Counted from the first letter of the stretch, positions 1-9,606 are shown. The stretch is DNA of 64,000 bases from Lonepinella koalarum (GCF_042926695.1 NZ_CP170642.1:248001-312000); one strand, 5' to 3'. Notes: a model not told the origin generated them from the sequence alone. Translations and numbers: made by a program.

Positions 1-474
1 TTATTAACCGATGAGTTGTGGCAAAAACAAGGTGATTTTTTAGATGCTCAATTGCAATTAGCCAAACAATATGATTTACCAGTAAATTTGCATAGTCGCC
101 AATCCCACGATCAACTATATCCTTTTTTAAAACGGATTCAGCTGAAAAAGTGCGGAGTGATTCATGGCTTTTCAGGGAGTTATGTACAAGCCAAACGCTT
201 TGTGGATTTGGGTTATAAAATAGGCGTAGGGGGGACCATTACTTATCAGCGAGCCAATAAAACACGTCAAACTATTGCAAAATTGCCGCTGGATAGTTTG
301 GTATTAGAAACCGATTCACCGGATATGCCAGTGTATGGCTTGCAAGGTCAACCAAATCGACCGGAGCGAATCAGGCAAGTATTTGAACATTTATGTTCCT
401 TGAGAAAAGAAAGTCCCGACCTTATTCAGTACACAGTTTGGCAAAATTCAATAGAATTATTTGGACATCAATAA
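1..474 (+). CDS. yjjV: TatD-family metal-dependent hydrolase YjjV (5' partial)
   Basis: C-terminal part of a TatD-type DNase/hydrolase; the reading frame is open to the window edge, so the start lies upstream. Metal-ligand segments of the family are visible: NLHSR (His at fragment residue 31), HGFSGS (His 55) and ETDSPDM (Glu 103, Asp 105). The family folds as a TIM barrel and hydrolyses phosphodiesters with divalent metals in the cytoplasm. The ending GQPNRPERI resembles E. coli YjjV more than TatD or YcfH. A perfect hairpin follows the stop codon. Confidence 0.85.
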   Translation, partial: LLTDELWQKQGDFLDAQLQLAKQYDLPVNLHSRQSHDQLYPFLKRIQLKKCGVIHGFSGSYVQAKRFVDLGYKIGVGGTITYQRANKTRQTIAKLPLDSLVLETDSPDMPVYGLQGQPNRPERIRQVFEHLCSLRKESPDLIQYTVWQNSIELFGHQ

Positions 475-499
475 AAAAGTCAGGATATTCCTGACTTTT
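475..499 (+). terminator. Intrinsic terminator after yjjV
   Basis: Perfect 11-bp inverted repeat (AAAAGTCAGGA / TCCTGACTTTT) with a 3-nt loop, directly after the yjjV stop codon. The arm ends in T residues on both strands, so it could also serve the converging lipoprotein gene. Confidence 0.75.
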
Positions 500-537
500 C
501 CTATTCAACTTTACCACTATTTGGTAGTAGGTTGTTC

Positions 538-1122
538 TTATTTCGGTTGCTCTTGTGCGGGTTTGGGCGCAATGATTTGATGCAATTTTTCACGGATTTG
601 TTGTAATTCTTGAGAAGAAGCCGCTACTCTTTGATATGTGGCATTTAATTTTTGTTTATCTTCTTCACTTGGTTGTTTACCTTGAACCATATAACCAAAA
701 GATTCATTCACAAAATTAATAGATAATACTAAATTTTCTTTTGCTTTATCTTTCAATAAATTAACGGTTGGATCTTTAATATCCAGTTTATCTGCATCGG
801 CTAATACTTGGTTCGCTTTTTCAGTAAGTTGTTGTAATGCAGCTTGAATTTTAGCCGTATCTTTGTTCTCAGTCGCTATTCTTAGCTCATCTTGTGGGGC
901 ATTTAAGATTTCAATCTGTTGAGCATCCCAATTTAAGAATTTTTTCACATCATCAATATTCTGTTCATTCACATTTAATGTCACTTGATTAGGTTGAGCA
1001 TTTTGTGGTTGAGCAGTTTGGGTATTTTGTGCTGGAGCTGGTGCCTTTTCTGCTGGTTTATCGCAAGCCGTTAAGAATAAAGCAAATAATGATATGGCAC
1101 TGATTTTAGTAACTTTGTTCAT
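538..1122 (-). CDS. Hypothetical lipoprotein, Ala/Pro/Gln-rich N-terminus
   Basis: 194-residue protein with a clear lipoprotein signal: basic start, hydrophobic core and lipobox LTAC with the lipidated Cys at residue 20. A Pro/Ala/Gln/Asn-rich low-complexity linker (about residues 22-48) precedes a charged, mostly helical domain with many Gln and Lys. No enzymatic motif is visible. It is probably envelope-anchored with a helical periplasmic domain. It lies 126 bp downstream of dusC on the same strand. I do not recognise its family. Confidence 0.7.
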   Translation of the reverse strand: MNKVTKISAISLFALFLTACDKPAEKAPAPAQNTQTAQPQNAQPNQVTLNVNEQNIDDVKKFLNWDAQQIEILNAPQDELRIATENKDTAKIQAALQQLTEKANQVLADADKLDIKDPTVNLLKDKAKENLVLSINFVNESFGYMVQGKQPSEEDKQKLNATYQRVAASSQELQQIREKLHQIIAPKPAQEQPK

Positions 1123-1248
1123 TAAAAATAATCCTTTTAAAAGTAGAAATAACCTTAATTATACAATAACTAAGGCGTTATATTGTGTTCACAATAAGGC
1201 TGTCATTATAAACTTTTGTTCAGTCTTTTGCTATTATTTGATGGTTCT

Positions 1249-2205
1249 TTAAACGAGCCGATGATAATTTGTTTGAGAGTTAATCAATTTTTCGCGTAAT
1301 TCTTCTGCAGTTTGACATGTTTTGATTAACTCAAAAACGTCAGTGGCTTCAGAATATTCCTTTTTTAAATATTGCAACCACTGTTTAATCCGAGCAACGT
1401 GGTAAAAACCAGTATCATGGATATTTTCCATCTGAGCATATTTTTGCAGAATAAGCGTAACTGTTGACCAAGCTAATTTTGCTTGATTCTGTTTTAACAC
1501 TAAACTCAGATTTGGAATATGCAACGCACCACGACCGAGCATTAGTCCTTGGCAACCAGTTATGTGTAAACAGTTTTGTCCGTCTTGGTAATGCCAGATT
1601 TCCCCATTTGCGATCACAGGAATGTTCAGTGTTTCACGAATTTCCCCGATTTTTTGCCAGTTAATGCGATCTGCTCGATAGCCGTCGGCTTTAGTTCGAC
1701 CGTGAATGGTGATTTCTGTGGCACCACCTTGCTGTACCGCATCTGCAATGTCAAAGGCTTGTGAAATATCGTCCCAACCTAACCGCACTTTGACGCTCAC
1801 AGGCAAATGAGCGGGTACCGCTTGGCGTAATGCTTGTGTGGCTTGATAAATTAATGTTGGATTTTTTAATAAACTAGCACCGCCATGGCTGCCATTGACG
1901 GTTTTGGAAGGGCAACCACAATTTAAATCAATCCCATGGGAACCTAATTCAATGGCACGGTACGCATTTTCTGCTAACCATTGGGGATGTTGCCCGAGTA
2001 ATTGTACTCGAATTGGGGTACCAGATGGGGTTAGACCGTTATTATGTAACTCTGGTGCCAGACGATAAAATACTTTGTTGGGGAGAAGTTGATCGACCAC
2101 GCGCACAAATTCGGAAATACAGAGATCGTAGTCGTTAACTTCAGTGAGCAATTGGCGTACTAAGGGATCCAGTACACCTTGCATAGGGGCTAAAATAACT
2201 CGCAA
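1249..2205 (-). CDS. dusC: tRNA-dihydrouridine(16) synthase DusC
   Basis: FMN-dependent reductase that converts U16 of tRNA to dihydrouridine. The 318-residue protein aligns throughout with E. coli DusC from memory: N-terminal VILAPMQGVLD, the catalytic NCGCPSKTVNGS loop with Cys98, VKVRLGW, HGRTK, and IANGEIW/LGRGAL of the FMN-phosphate site. The helical recognition domain fills the C-terminus. It begins 9 bp after djlA and so is probably cotranscribed with it. Confidence 0.93.
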   Translation of the reverse strand: MRVILAPMQGVLDPLVRQLLTEVNDYDLCISEFVRVVDQLLPNKVFYRLAPELHNNGLTPSGTPIRVQLLGQHPQWLAENAYRAIELGSHGIDLNCGCPSKTVNGSHGGASLLKNPTLIYQATQALRQAVPAHLPVSVKVRLGWDDISQAFDIADAVQQGGATEITIHGRTKADGYRADRINWQKIGEIRETLNIPVIANGEIWHYQDGQNCLHITGCQGLMLGRGALHIPNLSLVLKQNQAKLAWSTVTLILQKYAQMENIHDTGFYHVARIKQWLQYLKKEYSEATDVFELIKTCQTAEELREKLINSQTNYHRLV

Positions 2206-2214
2206 GTGTAAGCC

Positions 2215-3102
2215 TTATTTCCAGCCTTTTGATTTACAAATTAAATCATAAGCTGCTTGAATTTGCTGGGCTTTTTCTTTTGCCATTTCAAGCATTTCTT
2301 TTGGCAAACCTTTAGAAACTAATTTATCTGGGTGATTTTCATTCATTAAACGGCGATAAGCACGTTTAACAGTTTGTTGGTCATCTGTAGCAGACACGCC
2401 TAACACTTTATAAGCATCATCAACGGTTGGACCGGATTGATAACCGTAATTGCCACGCTGATAACCGCTGTTTTGTTGTTGATAACCACCTTGATAACGT
2501 TGTTGCTGTTGATATTGCTGATAGGCTTGTTGATAGAAACCACCGCTAGAAAATTGACGGCGCGCCATTTCCATCATAATCATTTGTTCAAATTGTAAAG
2601 ATGATAAGCCTAATTCTTCAGCGACAATGCGTAAGACTTCTTTTTCATTTTGGTGTAATTCATCATCTGCAAATGCTGTTTGCACTTGTACACTCAGGAA
2701 CATCCGTAATAGATCGGCACGTTGTCCGCAACCGAGACGAAATTCACGGATCACTTGACGTAACGGAAAGTCGGCTTCTTTACCACGATTAAAGGCTTGT
2801 TGAGCGAGCTTACGATTGGCTTCATCAAGTTGTAATTGCCCCATTAAATTGGTAGCAAGTTGAATATCTTCTTGCGTCACTTGCCCTTTGGATTTGGTTA
2901 AATGTCCCATCACCGCAAAGGTTGTTTGCATAAATAAGGCTTGTCGAGTGAGTTTTTTGCCAAAAAATGATGAACTCACTGAACCTAGTTCATATAATTT
3001 TTTATCCGCCCAGTGACCGATAATTGCGCCAGCAATGCCACCAAAGAGACCAGCAAGTTTATAACCGATGAAAAAGCCTAAAAATTTACCTATAAAATTC
3101 AT
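2215..3102 (-). CDS. djlA: Membrane-anchored co-chaperone DjlA
   Basis: 295-residue type III membrane J-protein that stimulates DnaK at the cytoplasmic face of the inner membrane. Visible parts in order: one Gly-rich membrane segment (about residues 3-31), a TerB-like helical domain (about 50-185), a Gln/Tyr/Gly-rich linker (about 190-225) and a C-terminal J domain with the essential HPD at residues 257-259. Length is close to E. coli DjlA. It is followed closely by dusC. An uptake signal lies upstream at 3144-3152. Confidence 0.93.
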   Translation of the reverse strand: MNFIGKFLGFFIGYKLAGLFGGIAGAIIGHWADKKLYELGSVSSSFFGKKLTRQALFMQTTFAVMGHLTKSKGQVTQEDIQLATNLMGQLQLDEANRKLAQQAFNRGKEADFPLRQVIREFRLGCGQRADLLRMFLSVQVQTAFADDELHQNEKEVLRIVAEELGLSSLQFEQMIMMEMARRQFSSGGFYQQAYQQYQQQQRYQGGYQQQNSGYQRGNYGYQSGPTVDDAYKVLGVSATDDQQTVKRAYRRLMNENHPDKLVSKGLPKEMLEMAKEKAQQIQAAYDLICKSKGWK

Positions 3103-3208
3103 TGTGATATTTAATCCTTTAACGAAGAATAATAAAGCCTAAAAAGTGCGGTGATTTTTTGATTAGATGGTAATTTTTCGCAAAAATTCAACTACATTTT
3201 ACGATTTT

Positions 3209-3967
3209 TTACTCAAACCAAATCAAACTTGCCATTCGCCCTGTTATACCATCTCGACGATAAGAAAAAAAATCGTCTTGTTCGAGGTAGGTACAATGCT
3301 CACCGCCGATAATTTGTGTAATACCCAGTTTATGTAAACGTTGGGTGGCTAGCAAGTAAAGATTTGCAAAATATTTGCCTTGAGTCGTCGAATCAGGTGT
3401 AAAGGCAGCGATTGCCCGCGGATCCTGTAAAACAAATTGATCAACAACGTCTTGCCCTACTTGAAAGGCAGTTGGACCGATAGCTGGACCTAACCATACT
3501 TTGAGAGTTTGCGGAGAGGATTTAAAACATTGGACCGTTTGTTCCAAAATACCGTCACATAATCCACGCCAACCAGCATGAACTGCTGCGACTTCATTAC
3601 CTTGTGTATTGGTGAATAGTACGGGTAAACAATCGGCTGTCATCACTAAGCATACTTGATTTTTCTGATCGGTATAGACAGCATCTGCTTGTATATCTGT
3701 GCCATGGTAAGGTAAGCGAATAATTTTTGTGCTATGCACTTGATTTAAAAATAACGGAAATTGTGGTAAACCTAACTGTTCAGTTAATAAAATTCGGTTA
3801 TTTTGTACCGCAGTTTGATCATCTCCCACATGATGACCTAAGTTAAAACTCGTATAAGGTGCCACACTAAAACCACCTTGCCGCGTGGTACTAAAAGCTC
3901 GTACATTACTTGACGTTTGCCAAGGAGGCGAAAGTGCGGTGATTTTTTTCGCGTTTTTTTCACTCAT
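3209..3967 (-). CDS. pgeF: Peptidoglycan editing factor / purine nucleoside phosphorylase-like YfiH
   Basis: 252-residue YfiH/PgeF (DUF152) protein. The zinc-binding residues of the family are in place: His in NLGHHVGDD, Cys in MTADCLPVL and His in VHAGWRGL. Members were once called laccases; later work shows purine nucleoside phosphorylase or adenosine deaminase activity, and E. coli YfiH corrects peptidoglycan precursors carrying L-Ser. It starts 13 bp after rluD, the usual rluD-yfiH pairing. An uptake signal lies within its first codons. Confidence 0.9.
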   Translation of the reverse strand: MSEKNAKKITALSPPWQTSSNVRAFSTTRQGGFSVAPYTSFNLGHHVGDDQTAVQNNRILLTEQLGLPQFPLFLNQVHSTKIIRLPYHGTDIQADAVYTDQKNQVCLVMTADCLPVLFTNTQGNEVAAVHAGWRGLCDGILEQTVQCFKSSPQTLKVWLGPAIGPTAFQVGQDVVDQFVLQDPRAIAAFTPDSTTQGKYFANLYLLATQRLHKLGITQIIGGEHCTYLEQDDFFSYRRDGITGRMASLIWFE

Positions 3968-3980
3968 ATTTGTTATTGCC

Positions 3981-4967
3981 TTAATAATCTAATTCATCTT
4001 TATGCAATTGATAATCTTGTTTTAGTGCATTAATTAATGCCACAAAATCATCGGGTAATGGTGCATGCCATTGCATGATTTGCCGAGTAATGGGATGTTC
4101 TAAACGTAACATTACCGCATGCAAGGCTTGACGTTGGAAATCACGTAATACCGCACTAAAAGCTTCTGTCGCATTTTTCGGTGGACGTGGTCGCCCACCA
4201 TAGGTTTGGTCACCTAATAATGGGTGAGCAATATGTGCCATATGTACCCTAATTTGATGGGTTCGACCGGTTTCTAAGCGTAAGCGTAAGCGAGTATAGT
4301 TACGAAAATGCTCCATAATCCGATAATGGGTTATCGCTGGTTTACCCATGGGATGTACTGCCATAAGCGTACGTTTAGTCGGATGACGAGCCATCGGCTG
4401 ATCGACTTTGCCCCCTTTAGTCATCACGCCAAATGCTACCGCTTCATATTCACGCGTGATTTTACGTTTTTGCAAATCACGGACTAACTGCGTTTGAGCG
4501 GGAATCGTTTTGGCAACCACCATTAAACCCGTGGTATCCTTATCTAAACGGTGTACAATACCAGCCCTTGGTACTTCGGCGATTTGTGGATAATGATAGA
4601 GTAATGCATTAAGTACTGTACCACTGGGATTGCCTGCTCCAGGGTGAACCACAACATCTTTAGGTTTGTTAATCACTAAAATATCATCATCTTCATAAAC
4701 AATATTGAGCGGTAAATTCTCGGGTGTATAATGCGTTTCATCTTCTACTTCAACGCTAATGTCAATTTGCTCACCACCTAACATTTTGCTTCTTGGCACG
4801 TTTAAGACCTTGCCATTAACGTGCACGTTATTATTTTCAATCCATATTTTTAAGCGTGAACGTGAATAATCAGGGAACAATTCTGCCAAGGTTTGGTCTA
4901 ATCGTTGTCCCATTTGCTGCGGCTGAACCACTGCCGATAGCGTCATTTGTTTGGTATTTTGTGCCAT
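3981..4967 (-). CDS. rluD: 23S rRNA pseudouridine(1911/1915/1917) synthase RluD
   Basis: 328-residue RluA-family pseudouridine synthase that modifies helix 69 of 23S rRNA. An S4 RNA-binding domain (about residues 20-65) precedes the catalytic domain, whose HRLDKDTTG motif places the nucleophile at Asp142. GRTHQIRVHM and LGDQTYGG are also typical. Length matches E. coli RluD (326). It is first in a rluD-pgeF unit and divergent from bamD, the arrangement seen in many gammaproteobacteria. Confidence 0.94.
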   Translation of the reverse strand: MAQNTKQMTLSAVVQPQQMGQRLDQTLAELFPDYSRSRLKIWIENNNVHVNGKVLNVPRSKMLGGEQIDISVEVEDETHYTPENLPLNIVYEDDDILVINKPKDVVVHPGAGNPSGTVLNALLYHYPQIAEVPRAGIVHRLDKDTTGLMVVAKTIPAQTQLVRDLQKRKITREYEAVAFGVMTKGGKVDQPMARHPTKRTLMAVHPMGKPAITHYRIMEHFRNYTRLRLRLETGRTHQIRVHMAHIAHPLLGDQTYGGRPRPPKNATEAFSAVLRDFQRQALHAVMLRLEHPITRQIMQWHAPLPDDFVALINALKQDYQLHKDELDY

Positions 4968-5067
4968 AAAAAATAAAATTCCGTGAATTATTGGGTAATG
5001 TCAGATAGAATATGACGGATATTGTACCTTAAGATAACATTTTTACATAGAAAAGGATTATTAGGCT

Positions 5068-5880
5068 ATGCGTAAATTAAAATCGCTCACATTGATCGCA
5101 TTAACTGCTTTTGCCATTTCCGCTTGTTCTAGCAATAAAGCAGTGGAACAAGCTTCTGAACAAGAGCTATTTAGTACCGCTCAAACTTATATTCAAGATG
5201 GCAGTTATTCTGACGCATTACGCTATTTTGATGCTTTAGATACACGTTTCCCCGGAAGCATATATAGTGAACAAGCAAAATTAAATATTATTTACGCTTC
5301 TTATAAAACCCAAGATTACACTAAAGCCATCACCACGGCGGATAGTTTTTTACATACATTCCCGAATAGCCAACATGCAGATTACGTGTTATATATGGTA
5401 GGGTTAACGAATACGTCCATGGGTGATAACTTTATGCAGGATTTCTTTGGTATCGATCGTGCTACACGAGAAAGCACCTCAATGAAAACGGCATTTAGTA
5501 ATTTCCAAACTTTGGTAACACATTTCCCGAATAGCCCTTATACGCCAGATGCATTGGCACGTATGGCATATATTAAAGATCATTTAGCTCGTCACGAATT
5601 AGAAATTGCCAAATTCTATGCTGAGCGTAAAGCATGGGTTGCGGTAGCAAACCGCGTCACCGGTATGTTGAAAACCTATCCAGATACGCAATCAACATTA
5701 GAAGCTTTACCATTAATGCAACAGGCTTATCATGAGTTAGGTTTAACTCAACTTGAACAACAAGCCGCAACCTTAGTGAAAGCCAACGAAGGCAAGCAAA
5801 TCCAACAAGCGAAGAAGCCAGATGAACCATTTTTAAGTTTTCCATCTTGGTTAAAGTTTTGGGATAGCAAGGCTGAATGA
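5068..5880 (+). CDS. bamD: Outer membrane assembly lipoprotein BamD (ComL)
   Basis: 270-residue lipoprotein with lipobox ISAC and lipidated Cys20. Tandem TPR-like helices fill residues 28-240, with the family signatures FxxAxRYFxALDTRFP-like and VLYMVGL. BamD is an essential BAM-complex subunit at the inner face of the outer membrane and contacts BamA and beta-barrel precursors. AGGATT precedes the ATG. It is divergent from rluD and ends in a strong hairpin. Confidence 0.94.
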   Translation: MRKLKSLTLIALTAFAISACSSNKAVEQASEQELFSTAQTYIQDGSYSDALRYFDALDTRFPGSIYSEQAKLNIIYASYKTQDYTKAITTADSFLHTFPNSQHADYVLYMVGLTNTSMGDNFMQDFFGIDRATRESTSMKTAFSNFQTLVTHFPNSPYTPDALARMAYIKDHLARHELEIAKFYAERKAWVAVANRVTGMLKTYPDTQSTLEALPLMQQAYHELGLTQLEQQAATLVKANEGKQIQQAKKPDEPFLSFPSWLKFWDSKAE

Positions 5881-5891
5881 TTTAATTGATC

Positions 5892-5924
5892 AATACAAAG
5901 GACGCTCTAGGCGTCCTTTGTATT
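5892..5924 (+). terminator. Terminator after bamD
   Basis: Perfect 14-bp inverted repeat (AATACAAAGGACGC / GCGTCCTTTGTATT) around a 5-nt loop, 11 bp after the bamD stop codon. Confidence 0.75.
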
Positions 5925-5945
5925 ATGTTAAGTCCATACACTTTT

Positions 5946-5981
5946 AACCACCCTGTCAATTAAAAAATTGACAGGGTGGTT
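5946..5981 (-). terminator. Terminator after rho
   Basis: Perfect 16-bp inverted repeat (AACCACCCTGTCAATT and its complement) with a 4-nt AAAA loop, just downstream of the rho stop on the minus strand and back to back with the bamD terminator. Confidence 0.7.
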
Positions 5982-5990
5982 GCGAATATT

Positions 5991-7253
5991 TTAAGAACGT
6001 TTCATAATCTCAAAAAATTCTTCGTTCGTTTTGGCGACCATTAGCTTATCAATCAAGAATTCCATGGCATCGACTTCACCCATAGGATTCAGAATTTTAC
6101 GTAAGATCCACATTTTTTGCAGTTCATCTGGGGTAGTTAAGAGATCTTCTTTACGTGTACCAGAACGGTTAAAATCAATAGCGGGGAACACACGTCTTTC
6201 GGCAATTTTACGCGAAAGATGTAGTTCCATATTACCCGTTCCTTTAAATTCTTCGAAGATCACTTCGTCCATTTTTGAACCCGTATCCACTAATGCAGTG
6301 GCAATAATGGTTAAGCTGCCCCCTTCTTCTACGTTACGAGCGGCACCAAAGAAACGTTTTGGACGGTGTAAAGCATTGGCATCTACACCACCAGATAAGA
6401 TTTTACCTGAGGCTGGCGTAACGGTATTATAAGCACGAGCTAAACGCGTGATACTGTCTAATAAAATGACGACATCTTTTTTGTGTTCTACCGAGCGTTT
6501 GGCTTTTTCAATCACCATTTCAGCCACTTGAACATGACGTGCTGCCGGTTCGTCAAAGGTTGATGCAATCACTTCACCACGTACGGTACGTTGCATTTCG
6601 GTCACTTCTTCTGGGCGTTCGTCAATCAGTAATACGATCAATTCACATTCTGGGTAATTATGGGTGATGCTTTGCGCGATATTTTGTAGAAGTACCGTTT
6701 TACCCGCTTTGGGTGGGGCGACAATCAGACCACGTTGTCCTTTACCGATGGGGGAAGCTAAATCTAAAATTCGTGCGGTAAGGTCTTCGGTTGAACCGTT
6801 ACCACGTTCCATCCGTAAACGTGAATTGGCATGTAATGGAGTTAAGTTTTCAAACAGGATTTTACTACGGGAAACTTCAGGCTTGTCATCATTCACTTGG
6901 TCAACTTTAAGTAAGGCAAAATAACGTTCACCTTCTTTTGGCGGGCGAATTTTCCCTTCGACTTTATCCCCTGTTTGTAAGTTAAAGCGACGGATTTGAC
7001 TCGGGGAAACGTAAATATCATCAGGACCGGCTAAGTAAGAGCTATCAGCGGAACGTAAGAAACCAAAGCCATCTGGTAAAATTTCTAAAATACCACCGCC
7101 AAAAATATCTTCACCACTTTTGGCATGTTGTTTAAGAATAGCGAATACGATGTCTTGTTTGCGTAAACGAGCTAGGTTTTCTAAGCCCATTTGACCTTCA
7201 CCCAGTTCAACCAAGGTTGATACCGGCGTATTTTTAAGTTCTGTTAAATGCAT
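5991..7253 (-). CDS. rho: Transcription termination factor Rho
   Basis: 420-residue hexameric RNA-dependent ATPase that ends transcription on untranslated RNA. N-terminal Rho domain and cold-shock-like RNA-binding fold (GFLRS, DIYVSPSQIRRF), then the RecA-type motor with Walker A PPKAGKT (about residue 180), Walker B VVILLDSITR and Q-loop region TPASGKILSGG. Length is within one residue of E. coli Rho (419), with no inserted domain. It stands alone, with a 218-bp gap before rhlB on the other strand. Confidence 0.97.
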   Translation of the reverse strand: MHLTELKNTPVSTLVELGEGQMGLENLARLRKQDIVFAILKQHAKSGEDIFGGGILEILPDGFGFLRSADSSYLAGPDDIYVSPSQIRRFNLQTGDKVEGKIRPPKEGERYFALLKVDQVNDDKPEVSRSKILFENLTPLHANSRLRMERGNGSTEDLTARILDLASPIGKGQRGLIVAPPKAGKTVLLQNIAQSITHNYPECELIVLLIDERPEEVTEMQRTVRGEVIASTFDEPAARHVQVAEMVIEKAKRSVEHKKDVVILLDSITRLARAYNTVTPASGKILSGGVDANALHRPKRFFGAARNVEEGGSLTIIATALVDTGSKMDEVIFEEFKGTGNMELHLSRKIAERRVFPAIDFNRSGTRKEDLLTTPDELQKMWILRKILNPMGEVDAMEFLIDKLMVAKTNEEFFEIMKRS

Positions 7254-7471
7254 AATTTTTATAGTTTATAGATTTGAGTAAATGAATTGTTGAGAGTTGA
7301 CATTGTTGCCATTAGGTGCTGTTAAGGTAGCATTAATTTATCGCATTGTCTAGTATTCAATGAGAAAAGTCGGAAAAAACGAGAAAAATAGCAAGAAAGT
7401 GCGGTGCTTTTTTGGGGATTTTTGCATATCGTGCTATGCTAACCATAATTTTTACTAAAATGATATTGATT

Positions 7472-8722
7472 ATGACCACAAACCATCTATCTCGGCAACG
7501 TTTTGCTGATCTTCCGCTAAACCCACAAGTATTGCAAGCACTGCAAAGCAAAGGATTTGAATATTGCACACCGATTCAGGCGTTATCTTTGCCAATTACC
7601 TTGCAAGGTAAAGATGTGGCAGGGCAAGCCCAAACGGGGACAGGCAAAACCATGGCATTTTTAACTGCCACGTTTCACCATTTATTAGAAAAACCAACGA
7701 CGTCTAACCCGAATCAACCTAGAGCGTTAATTCTTGCGCCAACACGTGAATTAGCCGTACAGATTGCCCATGACGCAGAATTGTTGCAAAAAACGACAGG
7801 ATTAAAGACCGCACTTGCCTATGGTGGCGATGGTTATGATAAGCAATTAAAAGCCATTGAACAGGGCGTGGATATTTTAATTGGTACGACTGGGCGAGTG
7901 ATTGATTATGTTAAACAAGGCATTATTAGCTTAAATGCCATTCAAGTGGTGGTGTTAGATGAAGCGGATCGTATGTTCGATCTGGGTTTTATTAAAGATA
8001 TTCGTTATTTGTTGCGTAAGTGTCCAAGTTCATCGCAACGCTTAACCATGTTGTTTTCTGCGACCTTATCTTATAAAGTGCGTGAGTTAGCCTTTGAAGA
8101 TATGAATGATCCAGAATACGTGGAAATTGAGCCATTACAAAAAACAGGTCATCGTATTAAGGAAGAATTATTTTATCCGTCTAATCAGGATAAAATGGCA
8201 TTATTATTAACCTTATTAGAAGAAGAATGGCCAGAACGTTGCATTATTTTCGCCAATACCAAACACAAATGTGAGGATATTTGGGGGTATTTGAGTGCGG
8301 ATGGTCATCGTGTAGGATTATTGACGGGTGATGTGGCTCAGAAAAAGCGTTTAAGTTTGTTAAAACAATTTACTGATGGAGAGCTGGATATTTTAGTGGC
8401 AACAGATGTGGCAGCCCGTGGTTTACATATTGCGGATGTCAGCCATGTATTTAACTATGATTTACCAGATGATTGCGAAGACTATGTGCATCGTATTGGA
8501 CGTACTGGGCGAGCAGGAGAAAGTGGGATTTCCATTAGTTTTGCGTGTGAGCAATATGCCATGAATTTACCCGCCATTGAAGAATATATCGGGCATAGTA
8601 TTCCAGTCAGTCAATATGATTCGAGTTCGTTAATTCAAGATTTACCAAGACCAGTACGAGTGAAACGGAATAGTCCGCTGAATAATCGTAGTAAGCCCCA
8701 AAATAAGTCTGGTAAGCGTTAG
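7472..8722 (+). CDS. rhlB: ATP-dependent RNA helicase RhlB
   Basis: DEAD-box helicase of the RNA degradosome, which unwinds RNA for RNase E and PNPase. Motifs seen: Q motif CTPIQALSLP, AQTGTGKT, PTRELA, DEAD, SAT and HRIGRTGRAGE. The frame opens at 7412, but I place the start at the ATG at 7472 because MTTNHLSRQRFADLPL matches known RhlB N-termini; this gives 416 residues. The Shine-Dalgarno is weak for every candidate. The basic C-terminal tail (PRPVRVKRN) is short. Confidence 0.93.
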   Translation: MTTNHLSRQRFADLPLNPQVLQALQSKGFEYCTPIQALSLPITLQGKDVAGQAQTGTGKTMAFLTATFHHLLEKPTTSNPNQPRALILAPTRELAVQIAHDAELLQKTTGLKTALAYGGDGYDKQLKAIEQGVDILIGTTGRVIDYVKQGIISLNAIQVVVLDEADRMFDLGFIKDIRYLLRKCPSSSQRLTMLFSATLSYKVRELAFEDMNDPEYVEIEPLQKTGHRIKEELFYPSNQDKMALLLTLLEEEWPERCIIFANTKHKCEDIWGYLSADGHRVGLLTGDVAQKKRLSLLKQFTDGELDILVATDVAARGLHIADVSHVFNYDLPDDCEDYVHRIGRTGRAGESGISISFACEQYAMNLPAIEEYIGHSIPVSQYDSSSLIQDLPRPVRVKRNSPLNNRSKPQNKSGKR

Positions 8723-8816
8723 CTATATTAAAACTAAATCTTGGGTGAGAATTCAAAAGTAGTCTTATGATAAAAATTGCTAAAATCTAATATGAAGCTA
8801 ATTAAGTTTTTTATTT

Positions 8817-9401
8817 CTATTTGTTGTGTGAATTATTTTCTCCATTTAAAAACACGCCCATTCCAGCTTTAATATTTTTCACTAAAATGACAGGATCAAA
8901 CTGTTTATTTGTGGTTAATAGGTATTCTAATATAGTCGTACCCAAATTTGAGAAAATAGCTGCTTGGAGCTGGACATCAATATCTTTATCGCTTTGATTT
9001 TGCTTTGAAGCAACTTCAATAAATTTATCTTTAAAGCGGTTTTGAATATCCTGTTTTAAATTAAAATGACGCGTATTGATTTTTAGCATAGTGGCTATAG
9101 TGGTTTGATTTTTCTGATAAATTGGAGAAATCAATTGGGCAAAATCATCAAAGGGTTGGTTAAAACGTTGTTGCAAGAGTGGTAACACAACGTCTTGCTT
9201 GAATTTCTCTGCAATCTGCACTGCTAGGGCTTCTTTATTTAGATAGTGTTTGTAGAAAGTGGTACGATTAACATTTGCTCTATCAATAATTTCTTGTACG
9301 GTAAAATCTTCATATTCCTTTTCCGCAAGTAATTCCAAAAAAGTGCGGTGTAAAAGTTCTCTAGTTCTTGTGATGCGTCGATCTTCTTTTTTTTCAATCA
9401 T
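8817..9401 (-). CDS. TetR-family transcriptional regulator
   Basis: 194-residue one-component regulator. The N-terminal TetR helix-turn-helix covers about residues 10-55, with recognition helix VNRTTFYKHY. The C-terminal ligand domain is family-specific and unassigned. It is divergent from the export operon at 9607-15887, so it probably represses that operon in response to an exported compound. Three 30-bp-spaced direct repeats in the shared intergenic region are candidate operators. An uptake signal is embedded near codons 15-20. Confidence 0.85.
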   Translation of the reverse strand: MIEKKEDRRITRTRELLHRTFLELLAEKEYEDFTVQEIIDRANVNRTTFYKHYLNKEALAVQIAEKFKQDVVLPLLQQRFNQPFDDFAQLISPIYQKNQTTIATMLKINTRHFNLKQDIQNRFKDKFIEVASKQNQSDKDIDVQLQAAIFSNLGTTILEYLLTTNKQFDPVILVKNIKAGMGVFLNGENNSHNK

Positions 9402-9451
9402 AAAATATCCCTAAACTTGCTTTACGGTTTATCGCAAAATACCCTATAAAA

Positions 9452-9520
9452 TAATCAACTATTTTAATTGTTTTGTTGTTTTAATCAACTTATTTTATTT
9501 TTTTGTATTATTAACCAACT
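9452..9520. promoter_or_regulatory. Three TAAyCAACT repeats at 30-bp period (candidate TetR operator)
   Basis: TAATCAACT at 9452-9460 and 9482-9490 and TAACCAACT at 9512-9520 start exactly 30 bp apart, close to three helical turns. They lie between the divergent tetR and adaptor genes. The region is very AT-rich. The geometry suggests protein binding on one face of the DNA; that the regulator binds here is inference. Confidence 0.45.
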
Positions 9521-9606
9521 TTTTATTGTTTATTATCGGTTGCATATTCATTGTATTGAAATTATTATGCCATAATCTGTTTTTAAACATTTTAAAAGGA
9601 AACAAA

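Noticed and set aside
6031..6432. Long open frame opposite rho, and similar frames opposite leuS, rbbA and comE
   Set aside because: They mirror strongly conserved genes, have no family resemblance and no ribosome sites; treated as shadows.
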